The notes under the pieces were generated by a model that did not search any database, was not told the DNA's origin, and saw only the letters and a list, made by a program, of their open reading frames with translations. From the NCBI RefSeq assembly GCF_000299355.1, contig NC_018664.1:496001-560000 (forward strand): a DNA stretch of 64,000 bases, written 5' to 3'. Made by a program: the position numbers and the translations under genes. This DNA is from Gottschalkia acidurici 9a. Lineage in GTDB: Bacteria; Bacillota; Clostridia; Tissierellales; Gottschalkiaceae. Positions 18,240-27,183 of the stretch are shown here, piece after piece; the first letter of the stretch is position 1; every line of letters begins with the position of its first letter.

Positions 18240-19697
18240 ATGAATGATTTTTTATATGGATTAACAGGAGATATTGTTACGCCATTCGAACCGATATATA
18301 ATGAGGCAAGACAGGGGTTTAACAGGGCAATTCAACAATATCCATTAATAATTGTGTACTGTAAGAATAAGCGGGATGTATCAAATGCAGTGATCTGGTC
18401 ACGAAAGCATAGGGTACCGATTCGAATACGAAGTGGAGGACATAATTATGAAGGCTATTCCAATGGAGACTGTACCCTGGTTATTGATATAAGTGCATTA
18501 AATAGCATGTGTATCGATGATTACAATAACCGGTTATGTGTTGGGGCTGGAGTAAACAACAAGCAATTATACGAGTTCGTAGCCTCAAAGGGATATCCCT
18601 TTCCGGGAGGTACATGTCCTACAGTTGGTTTGAGTGGATATGCACTTGGAGGAGGATGGGGACTTTCCTGCCGTTACCTTGGGCTTGGTTGTGACAGTCT
18701 TGATGAGATTGAAATGGTAAATTACGAAGGAACTGTTATTAAAGCAAACTGCTTTGTAAATTCTGACCTTTTTTGGGCTTGTCGTGGTGCAGGCGGAGGA
18801 AATTATGGAATAATCGTATCTATGTCATTCAGACTTCCTAAACCAGTAAATAAAGTTACTCTGATAGAAATTGATTATCGAAAGGTCAGTTCAGAGGAAC
18901 AGAAGAAATTCCTTCAAACTTGGCAGGAATGGCTTAATACAGGTGATAGAAGGATGACATTGATTTCACGAATCTACAATTCGGTTAATGATGACCTGGC
19001 TATGCTGGTTAGGGGAATCTTCTACGGTGATCCGTATGAGGCGGAAGAAATGTTAGCCGATTTCCTAGAGCTTGAAGAAGCAGTATATAATTTTGAATAT
19101 ATGACCTTCCTAGAGGCAGTAACAATTATTGGAAGTGTATATCCTCCTTTTGAAAAATTTCAGTCGGTCAGTCGTTTTGTACTAAAGGATTTTTCCTGTA
19201 ACGAGATATCAGAGATTGTTGGGTTAGTCAAAGAGCGTTCTCAGGGTTCTGTTTTTGCTGGAATATCCTTGTATGCTCTGGGCGGAAGAGTGGCAGATGT
19301 AGATACCAATGATACGGCATTTTATTATCGCCGGGCAAAGTATATTATATGGCTGGAGACAATCTGGGAGAAGAATCGATATGCTGCGGAGAATAGGGAG
19401 TGGATTAATAATCGGTTTCCATATATTGAATCAATAACCACAGGTTCCTATGTAAACTTTCCCTATGGAAGACTTCCTGACTATCGAATGGAGTACTATG
19501 GAAAGCATGTAAAAGAACTGATTAGGATAAAACTAAAATATGATCCCGAAAATATTTTTTCATTTCCTCAGGGCTTAATAGCAACAAAAGGTCATCGCGA
19601 TCCAATTAAATCCTATTTACCTGATAACGATGAGAGAGAATTACCAGAACAATCAGATGACACAATTTACAGAAGGTTTCGTTATGTTCCATGGTAG
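18240..19697 (+). CDS. Berberine-bridge-type FAD-linked oxidase
   Basis: Protein of 485 aa of the FAD-binding oxidoreductase family with a C-terminal BBE segment. H68 (RIRSGGHNYEGYS) and C126 (FPGGTCPTVG) match the two residues that hold FAD bicovalently in such oxidases. The C-terminal block KYDPENIFSFPQGL is the BBE motif. Enzymes of this kind oxidise carbohydrates or specialised metabolites using O2 or another acceptor, which is unusual for an anaerobe. ATG 18240 has GGAG nine bases ahead; ATG 18231 is too close to that site. It sits between a recombinase relic and a possible intron fragment, consistent with lateral transfer. Confidence 0.85.
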   Translation: MNDFLYGLTGDIVTPFEPIYNEARQGFNRAIQQYPLIIVYCKNKRDVSNAVIWSRKHRVPIRIRSGGHNYEGYSNGDCTLVIDISALNSMCIDDYNNRLCVGAGVNNKQLYEFVASKGYPFPGGTCPTVGLSGYALGGGWGLSCRYLGLGCDSLDEIEMVNYEGTVIKANCFVNSDLFWACRGAGGGNYGIIVSMSFRLPKPVNKVTLIEIDYRKVSSEEQKKFLQTWQEWLNTGDRRMTLISRIYNSVNDDLAMLVRGIFYGDPYEAEEMLADFLELEEAVYNFEYMTFLEAVTIIGSVYPPFEKFQSVSRFVLKDFSCNEISEIVGLVKERSQGSVFAGISLYALGGRVADVDTNDTAFYYRRAKYIIWLETIWEKNRYAAENREWINNRFPYIESITTGSYVNFPYGRLPDYRMEYYGKHVKELIRIKLKYDPENIFSFPQGLIATKGHRDPIKSYLPDNDERELPEQSDDTIYRRFRYVPW

Positions 19698-19833
19698 ACT
19701 TTACAGTTGCAGATTATAACCTAAACATGTTACAATTGCAAGCCCTTATATATTAGAATGTATCTATGTTAGAATTATATTAATGTGGATTAACCCCTTC
19801 GTTTTGGACAAAACCTAATAAATTCTTTTACTT

Positions 19834-19921
19834 GTGTGCTAGCATGGGCAGCTTGGTGGTGAAAGTCCACTTTGGGTGTTGATAGAAAAGAAATAGGTTG
19901 AATGCAACTAAATGGAACAAC
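19834..19921 (+). ncRNA. Possible 5' fragment of a group II intron
   Basis: The stretch begins GTGTG, the conserved 5' end of group II introns, and soon has GGTGGTGAAAGTCCAC and GGTTGAATGCAAC, short hairpins like those of domain I. No reverse transcriptase or domain V follows; the chromate transporter relic starts at 19922. Weak call based on motif recall. Confidence 0.35.
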
Positions 19922-20565
19922 TTATATGTCTTCCCATTTAGTTGCTTTATATTCTCTGGGACGATAGTTCAAAAGAAATTTAGGTAGATCTATTTGATTT
20001 GTGTTATTAATAAAAAACAAGCCCATTACACCAGTTAAGATCATAATCGATATTGGATTTACTTTATACTTTTTGAGTAAAAAAAGAGAAACTATAAATA
20101 CAATTATAGCAGTAATATTTAGGTTACCAGCTTTAATATTAAATGATGAAGATTCAAAGAAAGCAATCAAAATAATAGTAGATGCAGAAGATGCAATAAG
20201 CCCAACAGAGCTAGAACGTAGTCCTTTTAATATGTTAGAAACACTATCTATACTTTTATATTTTTTAAAAAATTATATAAAAATATAGAAATAATAAATC
20301 CAGATATAATACATCCTAAAGTAGCTACTATAGCCCCAGAGATACCAGCTATACGTGTTCCCACAAAAGATGCAGTGTTAACAGCTAAGGGACCAGGTGT
20401 CATTTGAGAAATTGTAATAATATCTGTAAACTCCTTCAATGTAAGCCAGCCATAAGAATTCACCACTTGCTCCTGTATCAATGGTATTATAGCATATCCG
20501 CCACCAATGCTGAATAAACCAATCTGTAAAAAACTAATAAATAAAGTGAAAATAGTTTTACTCAC
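19922..20565 (-). pseudogene. chrA: Chromate transporter, second subunit, frameshifted
   Basis: Reading leftward from 20565, the first 105 codons give a short-chain ChrA protein with FSIGGGYAIIPLIQEQV and MTPGPLAVNTASFVG. The frame breaks in a T6/A6 run (20261-20272); shifting by one base restores IDSVSNILKGLRSSSVGLIA and joins the downstream part ending at 19922. Known ChrA pairs act together as an anion/chromate antiporter in the membrane. It overlaps the first subunit gene by eight bases, so the two formed an operon. The break is either mutation or a sequencing error. Confidence 0.8.
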
Positions 20566-21058
20566 CTTCTATTCCTCCTCTTCTACTTTTAATATAAGTT
20601 TGAATAAAACATAGAATAGAGCAGAAAATGATTATAATTAACACATTGACATTAAAAATGAAGCTAGCTAAAAACGTAAAGGGAGTCATTAATGTTAATA
20701 ACAAGTTTTTTTCTTTTAAAATTCCTTGAACCATATCGATTACTAAATCTACAATTGTAGCAGCAACTCCTGCTTCCATACCTTTTAAAATTGCAGAAAT
20801 AAATCTATTATCTCTAAAGGCTTTGTAAAAAAAAGAGATGATTGATAGTATTAGCAAGGGAGGTAGGATTGTCCCAATACAACTAATAATAGCACCTATA
20901 ATTCCAGAAATGCGATAACCCACTAATACAGAAATATTAACTGCAATAGCACCTGGAGTTGACTGCGCGATTGCAGCCATGTCTAATAGTTCTTGCTCAT
21001 TAATTAATTTTAGGTCATTAACGAAGTATTTACGCATCATAGGTATAACCACATATCC
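20558..21058 (-). pseudogene. chrA: Chromate transporter, first subunit, 3' exon beyond the IStron
   Basis: Reading leftward, the sequence encodes NGYVVIPMMRKYF..., then AIAQSTPGAIAVNIS and membrane helices, the bulk of a ChrA half-protein. It lacks the first 27 codons, which are found 1.8 kb away at 22920-22840, on the other side of the inserted element. Together the exons give FTFGGG + GYVVIPMM, the normal ChrA signature. A GTG at 21052 could give a truncated product but has no good ribosome site. Which exact base follows the insertion is uncertain (21058 or a base or two either side). Confidence 0.75.
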
Positions 21059-21061
21059 GTT

Positions 21062-21094
21062 GCATAAAGCTTATAAAAGTTTATAAATATATAA
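21062..21094. repeat. Inverted repeat, left arm (IStron 3' end)
   Basis: GCATAAAGCTTATAAAAG... matches the reverse complement of 22375-22343 at 31 of 33 positions. On the minus-strand RNA the two arms can pair and would bring the 3' splice site next to the intron core with tnpB looped out. Confidence 0.85.
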
Positions 21095-21246
21095 GTTTTA
21101 CTTTAATTCCTTCTTCATAGTACCCTATTTTGATTATACTAAGATAATCTACTCTAGTTTGTGTGGCACTGAGCAAATGCTTTTTCTAAAGGCTTAAATT
21201 CCCATACAACGCATGGTACATATTGGTATCATCTTTTTTGTTGATT

Positions 21247-22255
21247 TTATACCAATTTATATTCTCCTAAGTTTATACTAGCATTTTTATCTCTATCTAT
21301 TTCTAATCCACAGATGCATTTATATACTCTATCTGAAAGCTTTAGATCTTTTTTATTTCTCCACATCTGCTATTGCTTTTGATAGGTATTTGTTTTTCAT
21401 CATTCTACTAATATTAAGATCCTCCATAACTATTCTTATTGGTCTTAACTTTATTATTTTGTTTGTAGCCTGATGTATATGATTTTGTCTTATATTTGAT
21501 AGTCTTCTATGGATTAGTTTTATTTTCTTTTCTAGTTTTATTATATTACTAGTTTTTATAAACTTAGTTCCTTCTTTGTTCATTTCATATTTTCTACTTA
21601 CCTGTCTTTTTAACTTCTTTTTTAACTTTCTTACTGTTTTTGTTTTATTAATATTTTTTATTGGTTTGTCTAGTTTGTTTACTACTGCTAATACTGATAT
21701 TCCTAGGTCTATTCCTATACTTAAATCTTGATTTAACTTAGCTTGATTTTCGCCTTGTTCATAACCAAATGATAGGTACCAGTATTTGCCGTCATAGCTA
21801 CATCTGGGGTTGTTGTAGCTATCTAGTATAGGTATATCGTAGCTAGTAGCAAATTTTACTTTCCCTATCTTTTCTATGTTTACTGTGTTGTCTTTTATTT
21901 TTAATGCATCATGTCTAACATAGAAAGATTGTCTAGATTTTTTCTTGGATTTAAATCTAGGGTATTTAGCTGTTTTCTTAAAGAAGCCATTAAAAGCATT
22001 TTGTAAGTCTTTAAATACTTGTGAAGTTATTTGTGCTGATACTTCATATAGCCACTTGTATTGTTCTTGCTTTTTTATATCATTGTTAAACTTCTTTTTT
22101 ATTGAACTGCTGTTGGGTTTTAAACCACTTTTATATTCTTCTTCCCATTTTGCTAATCCCCAGTTATATGCAAATCTAGATACACCAACTGATTTAAACA
22201 TTAATATTTCTTGTTCTTTTGTAGGTAGTAGTCTTATTTTTACTGACTTTATCAT
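21247..22255 (-). pseudogene. tnpB: IS605-type tnpB (RNA-guided nuclease) with internal deletion
   Basis: Reads leftward 300 codons from ATG 22255 (MIKSVKIRLLPTKEQEILMF). The first RuvC Asp is in SIGIDLGISVLAVVN and the Glu in IRIVMEDLNISRMM. It then breaks at ADVEK-stop. In the next frame the end of the zinc finger and the third RuvC Asp follow: CGEIKKDLKLSDRVYKCICG and LEIDRDKNASINL. The expected 40 or so residues between (aromatic helix and first CxxC half of the zinc finger) are missing, so an internal deletion with frame loss occurred. A CACCTCCTT-complement ribosome site precedes the start. Confidence 0.85.
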
Positions 22256-22342
22256 TTCCTCACCTCCTTATATCCATTATAATACAAGTTAGTGATTTAA
22301 TGAAATATGAATTGAACAAGCGTTCCATATCGTTGTATTTAA

Positions 22343-22375
22343 TTATATATTTATAAAATTCTATAAGCTTTATGC
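22343..22375. repeat. Inverted repeat, right arm (end of intron core)
   Basis: Partner of 21062-21094. It lies just after the GATATAGTC core on the minus strand. Confidence 0.85.
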
Positions 22376-22379
22376 TTAT

Positions 22380-22839
22380 TCATATATGTTCGCTAGACAT
22401 ATACAGTTCTCAGGTCTTTGACCATGAACTTCTTATGCTTTCACATAAGCGTAGACTATATCATCACCTGTTTGGTGTCCTCCGCTTCCACTATCAATCG
22501 CTTATAGTGTACTCCCTTTTGGGATAGTCGTTGAAGTTTACTCTTATCTTTCGACTTAGAGTCTTACCTGCTGATTGTCGATTGTTTCTGCACTTAGGAT
22601 TTAACCTTATGCTATACACATTAGTTTTTTCTGCTTTCGCAACATTCGCACTTATCTTTTCAGATTATGCTGTAGTCAACGTGTCTTTACGAGTTCCCAG
22701 CAATTCAAAGGATTTTGGATAGATTTTTCCTATCAACTCCATGCTCTTTATGAACATGGGAGGCTGTCAACAATTTTCTAAATTATAAAAATTTTATAGT
22801 GTTATATATCCTTTTATAATCTATTTGTAACTGTTAGTT
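22380..22839 (-). ncRNA. Group I self-splicing intron core of the IStron
   Basis: On the minus strand the sequence after the 5' splice site contains the internal guide GCCTCC, a compact region of short helices, and near the end GATGATATAGTCTAC. The latter matches the conserved GATATAGTC (P7/P3 region) of group I introns such as T4 td. The guide pairs with exon GGAGGU. There is no open reading frame of note inside. The 3' splice site lies about 1.3 kb further on, beyond tnpB, next to the chrA 3' exon. Secondary structure was judged by eye. Confidence 0.7.
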
Positions 22840-22920
22840 ACCTCCTCCAAAAGTAAAAGCGCTTATATAAAATGTGATTCTAAAGAGCAAAAAGTAAAGT
22901 TTTAATTTATTAATCTTCAT
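22840..22920 (-). pseudogene. chrA: Chromate transporter, first subunit, 5' exon
   Basis: Reads leftward from ATG 22920: 27 codons, MKINKLKLYFLLFRITFYIS followed by AFTFGGG, the usual ChrA N-terminus with its GGG motif. GGAGG lies about 10 bases ahead of the ATG. The IStron begins immediately after GGT and gives a stop two codons later unless it is spliced out. The gene is divergent from a LysR regulator starting at 23043. Confidence 0.8.
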
Positions 22921-23042
22921 AATAGTGATACCTCCAATAGACTAATCTTCAACATTGTTAGTATACATCTTGATTTAACATAAGTATAATAATATAATTT
23001 TATGAAATACATAACTAAATGATTATGAGTAAGGAGATAGAT

Positions 23043-23927
23043 ATGAAAATAAGGCATTTGCGTATTTTTAAAATGGTATGTGAGGAAGAAAGTATTACAA
23101 AGGCAGCAGAGAAATTATTTATGACACAACCTGCAGTTTCTAATGCAATTAGTGAATTAGAAAATCACTTAGGTATTTGCTTGTTTGATAGAATTTCAAG
23201 AAGGATTTATTTAAATGAGACAGGTAAGTTATTCTTAGTAAAGGTAATAAAATTGTTAGATTTCTATGATGACTTAGAACAAAATGTTAAAGAATTAGAA
23301 GACAATGCAACTATCAAAGTCGGGTCAAGCATAACTATTGCGAACTTTATTTTGCCTAAAGCAATAGTAGAATTTGAAACAATTCATAAGGATACTCCGA
23401 CAAAGGTTATAGTTGCAAATGCTAGAAAAATCGAAGAGATGCTATATAATAATGAAATTGATTTAGGCCTAATTGAAGGAGTTATCTATAATGAAGAATT
23501 AATAAAAATTCCATTTTCATCTTATAAATTAGCAATAATATGTTCTCCTAAACATAAATTAGCTTTAGAAGAACCTATAGATATCAATAAATTAATACAA
23601 GAAAGATTATTACTTAGAGAAAAAGGCAGTGCAATTCGTGATGTCTTTGATAGTGCATTATTGCTACACAATTTAAGATCAAACCCAGAATGGACAAGCA
23701 TAAATTCACAAGCTCTTATTCATGTAGTAAAACAAAATCTAGGAATAAGTGTGTTGCCTAAAATATTAGTCCAAGAAGAAATTGCTAGTGGCGAAATATT
23801 CGAAATAAAGGTAAATGATTTTGAGTTAGTTAATATAAATCATATTGTATTTCATAAAGACAAATTTCAAACAAAGAGTTTTAAAGCGCTGATTGAAATA
23901 ATTAAGAATCAAGTAAATGATAGGTGA
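23043..23927 (+). CDS. LysR-family transcriptional regulator
   Basis: Protein of 294 aa. N-terminal helix-turn-helix (residues 1-60): FKMVCEEESITKAAEKLFMT then QPAVSNAISELENHLG. It is followed by a periplasmic-binding-like effector domain (about 88-290). The ATG at 23043 follows AAGGAG at the right distance; an in-frame ATG at 23019 overlaps it. Divergent from the chrA pair with a 122-base gap, the classical arrangement for LysR control of the neighbour, so it probably regulated chromate/anion transport. Sequence 23928-24260 after it holds no gene. Confidence 0.85.
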   Translation: MKIRHLRIFKMVCEEESITKAAEKLFMTQPAVSNAISELENHLGICLFDRISRRIYLNETGKLFLVKVIKLLDFYDDLEQNVKELEDNATIKVGSSITIANFILPKAIVEFETIHKDTPTKVIVANARKIEEMLYNNEIDLGLIEGVIYNEELIKIPFSSYKLAIICSPKHKLALEEPIDINKLIQERLLLREKGSAIRDVFDSALLLHNLRSNPEWTSINSQALIHVVKQNLGISVLPKILVQEEIASGEIFEIKVNDFELVNINHIVFHKDKFQTKSFKALIEIIKNQVNDR

Positions 23928-24260
23928 ATATGTATTTAGCTTAGTATTTATATTAGGTTATATATTACTACAGAAGATAAAGTTATATAAAGAAAAATAG
24001 GATGTGAAATTAGACTTCTTTCTAGTAAATAGAGCATAAAGGTTTTGGAAGGGATTATGGGTTTTATTGATACTTAAAGATTATATATTAAGTATTGAAT
24101 AAAAGTAAAAATATAGAAGTATAATCGTGAAAAATAAAGTTTTCAAAATAAAAAATATACTTGATGGTCTCACTGCTTATAATTTGATGTATAAAACATC
24201 AGAATGTAGACGGTGCCTGATTATTAACTTAATAAAGGAAATATTCCTCTCATTACGAAT

Positions 24261-24277
24261 CTTACAACAATTGTAAG
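24261..24277. promoter_or_regulatory. Palindromic operator upstream of the Bce-type module
   Basis: CTTACAACAATTGTAAG, a 17-base inverted repeat (TTACA-N5-TGTAA) 65 bases before the ATPase start. Bce-type response regulators bind inverted repeats of this general form ahead of their transporter genes. A TATAGT -10-like element lies about 25 bases downstream. Confidence 0.55.
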
Positions 24278-24342
24278 TGTTAATTAGTAAATTTTCATTA
24301 TATAGTACTAATAGATAAAGAAAAAGTATAGGGAGGTATGAT

Positions 24343-25125
24343 ATGAAAATTTCAAATAAGTTGCTTCGAGTTCAGGAAGTACATAAGACATATGGTAAGG
24401 GACAAAGTGAAACCGTTGCATTAAAGGGAATTACTTTTGATGTTTTTCCAGGAGAGTTTCTTGGAATCATGGGTGCAAGTGGGTCAGGCAAGACGACATT
24501 GCTTAATTGCATTGCAACTATGCTTAAACCAACATCTGGACAAGTCTTATTAGAGGGACAGAATATTTCTTCATTCGGAGGATCTCAACTAGCAAAATAT
24601 CGAGGGAGTAAAATTGGATATTTATTTCAAGAATTTGAGTTATTAGATAACTTAACTGCGAGAGAAAATATCGTTTTGCCGTTGTCGATACATGGAGAGA
24701 ACCCCAAAAATGAAGAGGAACAACTTCAAAAATTAGCGAAGCAATTTGATATTGAGGAGGTATTAAATAAATTTCCCTCTCAAATGTCAGGAGGCGAGAA
24801 GCAGAGAGTTGCAGCAGCAAGATCACTAATTTCGAATCCAAGCATTGTATTAGCAGATGAGCCAACCGGTGCCCTAGATTCCAAAAATGCAAAAAATTTG
24901 ATGGAAAAACTATCTTCAACCAATCAGACAGATGGAACCACGATTTTGATGGTTACTCACGATGCCAATGCAGCAAGCTTTTGCTCAAGAATCTTATTTA
25001 TCCAAGATGGTGTGATTTTTCATGAGCTTCGAAAGAAGGTGCCTGGAGAAACTAAAAATTCGTTTTATGAACGTATTTTAACTGTTATGGCACAGGTGGG
25101 AGGGGGCAGTGCTAATGTTCTTTGA
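24343..25125 (+). CDS. BceA-type ABC transporter ATPase
   Basis: Protein of 260 aa: Walker A GASGSGKTT, Q-loop YLFQEFELLDNLT, signature MSGGEKQRVAAARSL, Walker B IVLADEPTG, H-loop MVTHD. Longer than ordinary LolD-type ATPases by a C-terminal tail (about residues 220-260), as in BceA. First gene of transporter-ATPase, transporter-permease, regulator, kinase. Members free lipid II-cycle intermediates from bacitracin, lantibiotics and related peptides. GGGAGG site before ATG. Confidence 0.92.
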   Translation: MKISNKLLRVQEVHKTYGKGQSETVALKGITFDVFPGEFLGIMGASGSGKTTLLNCIATMLKPTSGQVLLEGQNISSFGGSQLAKYRGSKIGYLFQEFELLDNLTARENIVLPLSIHGENPKNEEEQLQKLAKQFDIEEVLNKFPSQMSGGEKQRVAAARSLISNPSIVLADEPTGALDSKNAKNLMEKLSSTNQTDGTTILMVTHDANAASFCSRILFIQDGVIFHELRKKVPGETKNSFYERILTVMAQVGGGSANVL

Positions 25126-27172
25126 TTTCATCAAACGAAACAGTAGTAAGATTCGAAAAGAAAATGGGGTTTATTTTGCCTCACTCGTTATTTCTATTGT
25201 TTCTTTTTATGTCATCCTTTCCCTTGGCGAACAGGATGTTATAGTGTATCTAAAGACGGTTGAGAGTGAAGCGGTAGCTAAGCTTTTGTTAATGATTCCG
25301 GTGCTCTATGCCGTCTCACTGTTCTTCGTATTTTTCCTGGTTTATTTTGCTAACAGATACCAATTACAACGTCGTAGTCATGAATTTGGAATCTATTTGA
25401 TGATGGGGATGAAACGAAGCAGGTTGTTCGCAATGATCATGGGGGAAACATTGTGGAATGGTTTAGTCGCTCTGCTCATTGGAATTCCAATTTCCTTATT
25501 TTTAACAGAGCTAATTAGTTTGACAACTTCTAGACTTGTTGGAATGGGCATCATTGGTCATCAGTTTCGTATCTCCTGGACAGGTCTAGGATTAACAGTA
25601 TTTGGTTTCATTATGGTGCAACTATTAGCAGTGTTTATTCTTAGCTTGAGAATGAGCAAGAAGGAACCTGTAGATTTGCTAGATGAACAGAAAGAAGAAT
25701 CACAAAGAATTCTTCCGACTGTATGGGGTTGGGTTAGTTTACTACTGGGAGCAGTTTTGCTATGTTCAGCTTATGTATTGGCAATTTTATATTTGCGTAC
25801 TTTTGATGTTCTAATGTTTGCATTAATATTGTTAGCTGGCATCAGTGGAACTTTTATGCTATTTCGTGGGTTAGGAAGTTTGATTGGACGATGGATAAGG
25901 CATAAAAACAGTTCATCTACCGGATTACTTACGTTTACAGGAAGGCAACTTCAAGAGAATGTTTTAAATCAATCTAGTTCTCTTGCTATATCTTCACTCT
26001 TAATACTTTTAGCGATGGTTTGTTTTGCTTATGGTATTTCTATATCTTTAAATCGAGGTGGAGCATTAGGCAGAACCGTAGATTTTACTTTTGAAGGGTC
26101 AGAAAAAGAAATTGTCTCTGTACTGACGTCTGATAAATTGACCCCCTATGTAAAGGATTATTATCCTATGAAGCTTGATCTTTTAAGGACACCTTATACA
26201 GGTATGCCTGAAGATACTGTAGCATACACATTTTCTTGGGCAGGATTAGAAGAAGCAGTTTCGAGAGAAAAAAATTCAGAAGAAAAAGAAAATCTATTAA
26301 GCCATTTATCTTATGAAGACAGTCCTTATTTAATTTCGCTTACAAGTTACAATACACTGCTTGAATCTAACAATAAATCTCCTATTGTATTAGGAGATAA
26401 TGAAGTTTCAATGTATTCTAATGGTGGGTATTCATTCTATCATGATATATTAAGAAAAGTATTGGAAACTAATCCAACAATTTATATTGATGAAAAACAA
26501 TACGAATTAACATCAACATTATACACAAGTAACCTTGTTGCAGATCGATCGATTACTATTTTGTATGCTTTGATTGTTCCCGACGATATGTACAATGCGT
26601 TGAGTGGAAATTCTGAAAAAACATTACGCTGGAATATGGTTCTAGATTCTGATTTTGTTCGTGAAAAAGGTCTGATGCAAGCTATGTATCAAGTAGATGA
26701 GTTACTCAGTACATCTGGCTTAAACTATGAAAGCTATCTTGCTAGCATGGCAAGACAGTTGTTTTATATAGTCGCAGGGAGTTATACGACACTTTATTTA
26801 GGTGTGATGTTCCTTATCATTGCAAACACAGTGCTAGGATTGGAGCTTCTTATGCAGCAAAGAAGTACAAGGCATAGATATTCCACATTGTCTATGTTAG
26901 GAGCAAGTGTTAAATCTCTGTGTTCATCAGGAAGAATACAAATATGGTGGTATTTTGGTTTGGTTATTTCTGTAGCACTGATTAGTTCAATTTTTGGTAT
27001 TTGGTCGATGTTAAAAAGTTTCAGGGTTATTCCAAAAACATCAGACAATAGAACCATTATTTTGCTGGTAGGAATTACACTTATTATCTTTACTGTTTTT
27101 GAGCTTTGCTATATACTGATGATTCAGAGGAAGAGTGATGAAGAAATCAAGAAATTAGAAGAGGTTCGATAG
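25115..27172 (+). CDS. BceB-type ABC transporter permease
   Basis: Protein of 685 aa with the 10-helix BceB layout. Four helices lie in the first 190 residues, with FGIYLMMGMKRSRLFAMIMG as coupling segment. Helices near 205-250 and 285-310 are followed by the large extracellular domain characteristic of the family (about 320-560) and three final helices. The extracellular domain senses the peptide and signals to the kinase. ATG 25115 overlaps the ATPase gene end by 11 bases; a GTG six bases earlier is possible. Confidence 0.9.
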   Translation: MFFDFIKRNSSKIRKENGVYFASLVISIVSFYVILSLGEQDVIVYLKTVESEAVAKLLLMIPVLYAVSLFFVFFLVYFANRYQLQRRSHEFGIYLMMGMKRSRLFAMIMGETLWNGLVALLIGIPISLFLTELISLTTSRLVGMGIIGHQFRISWTGLGLTVFGFIMVQLLAVFILSLRMSKKEPVDLLDEQKEESQRILPTVWGWVSLLLGAVLLCSAYVLAILYLRTFDVLMFALILLAGISGTFMLFRGLGSLIGRWIRHKNSSSTGLLTFTGRQLQENVLNQSSSLAISSLLILLAMVCFAYGISISLNRGGALGRTVDFTFEGSEKEIVSVLTSDKLTPYVKDYYPMKLDLLRTPYTGMPEDTVAYTFSWAGLEEAVSREKNSEEKENLLSHLSYEDSPYLISLTSYNTLLESNNKSPIVLGDNEVSMYSNGGYSFYHDILRKVLETNPTIYIDEKQYELTSTLYTSNLVADRSITILYALIVPDDMYNALSGNSEKTLRWNMVLDSDFVREKGLMQAMYQVDELLSTSGLNYESYLASMARQLFYIVAGSYTTLYLGVMFLIIANTVLGLELLMQQRSTRHRYSTLSMLGASVKSLCSSGRIQIWWYFGLVISVALISSIFGIWSMLKSFRVIPKTSDNRTIILLVGITLIIFTVFELCYILMIQRKSDEEIKKLEEVR

Positions 27173-27183
27173 GAGGTGAAAGC

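Larger units (their letters stand above)
21059..22839 (-). mobile_element. IStron: group I intron plus degraded IS605-type tnpB, inserted in chrA
   Basis: About 1.78 kb element on the minus strand. The right part (22839 to about 22380) is a group I intron core, and the middle (22255-21247) is a tnpB relic. The left end closes with a sequence complementary to the end of the intron core. The 5' exon ends GGAGGT at 22840, and the element carries GCCTCC at 22764-22759, giving a six-pair P1 with the canonical U-G pair at the splice site. No tnpA is present, so it cannot move on its own. Related elements are known in Clostridioides difficile (CdISt1) and C. botulinum. The left boundary is placed to within a few bases. 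Confidence 0.75.
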
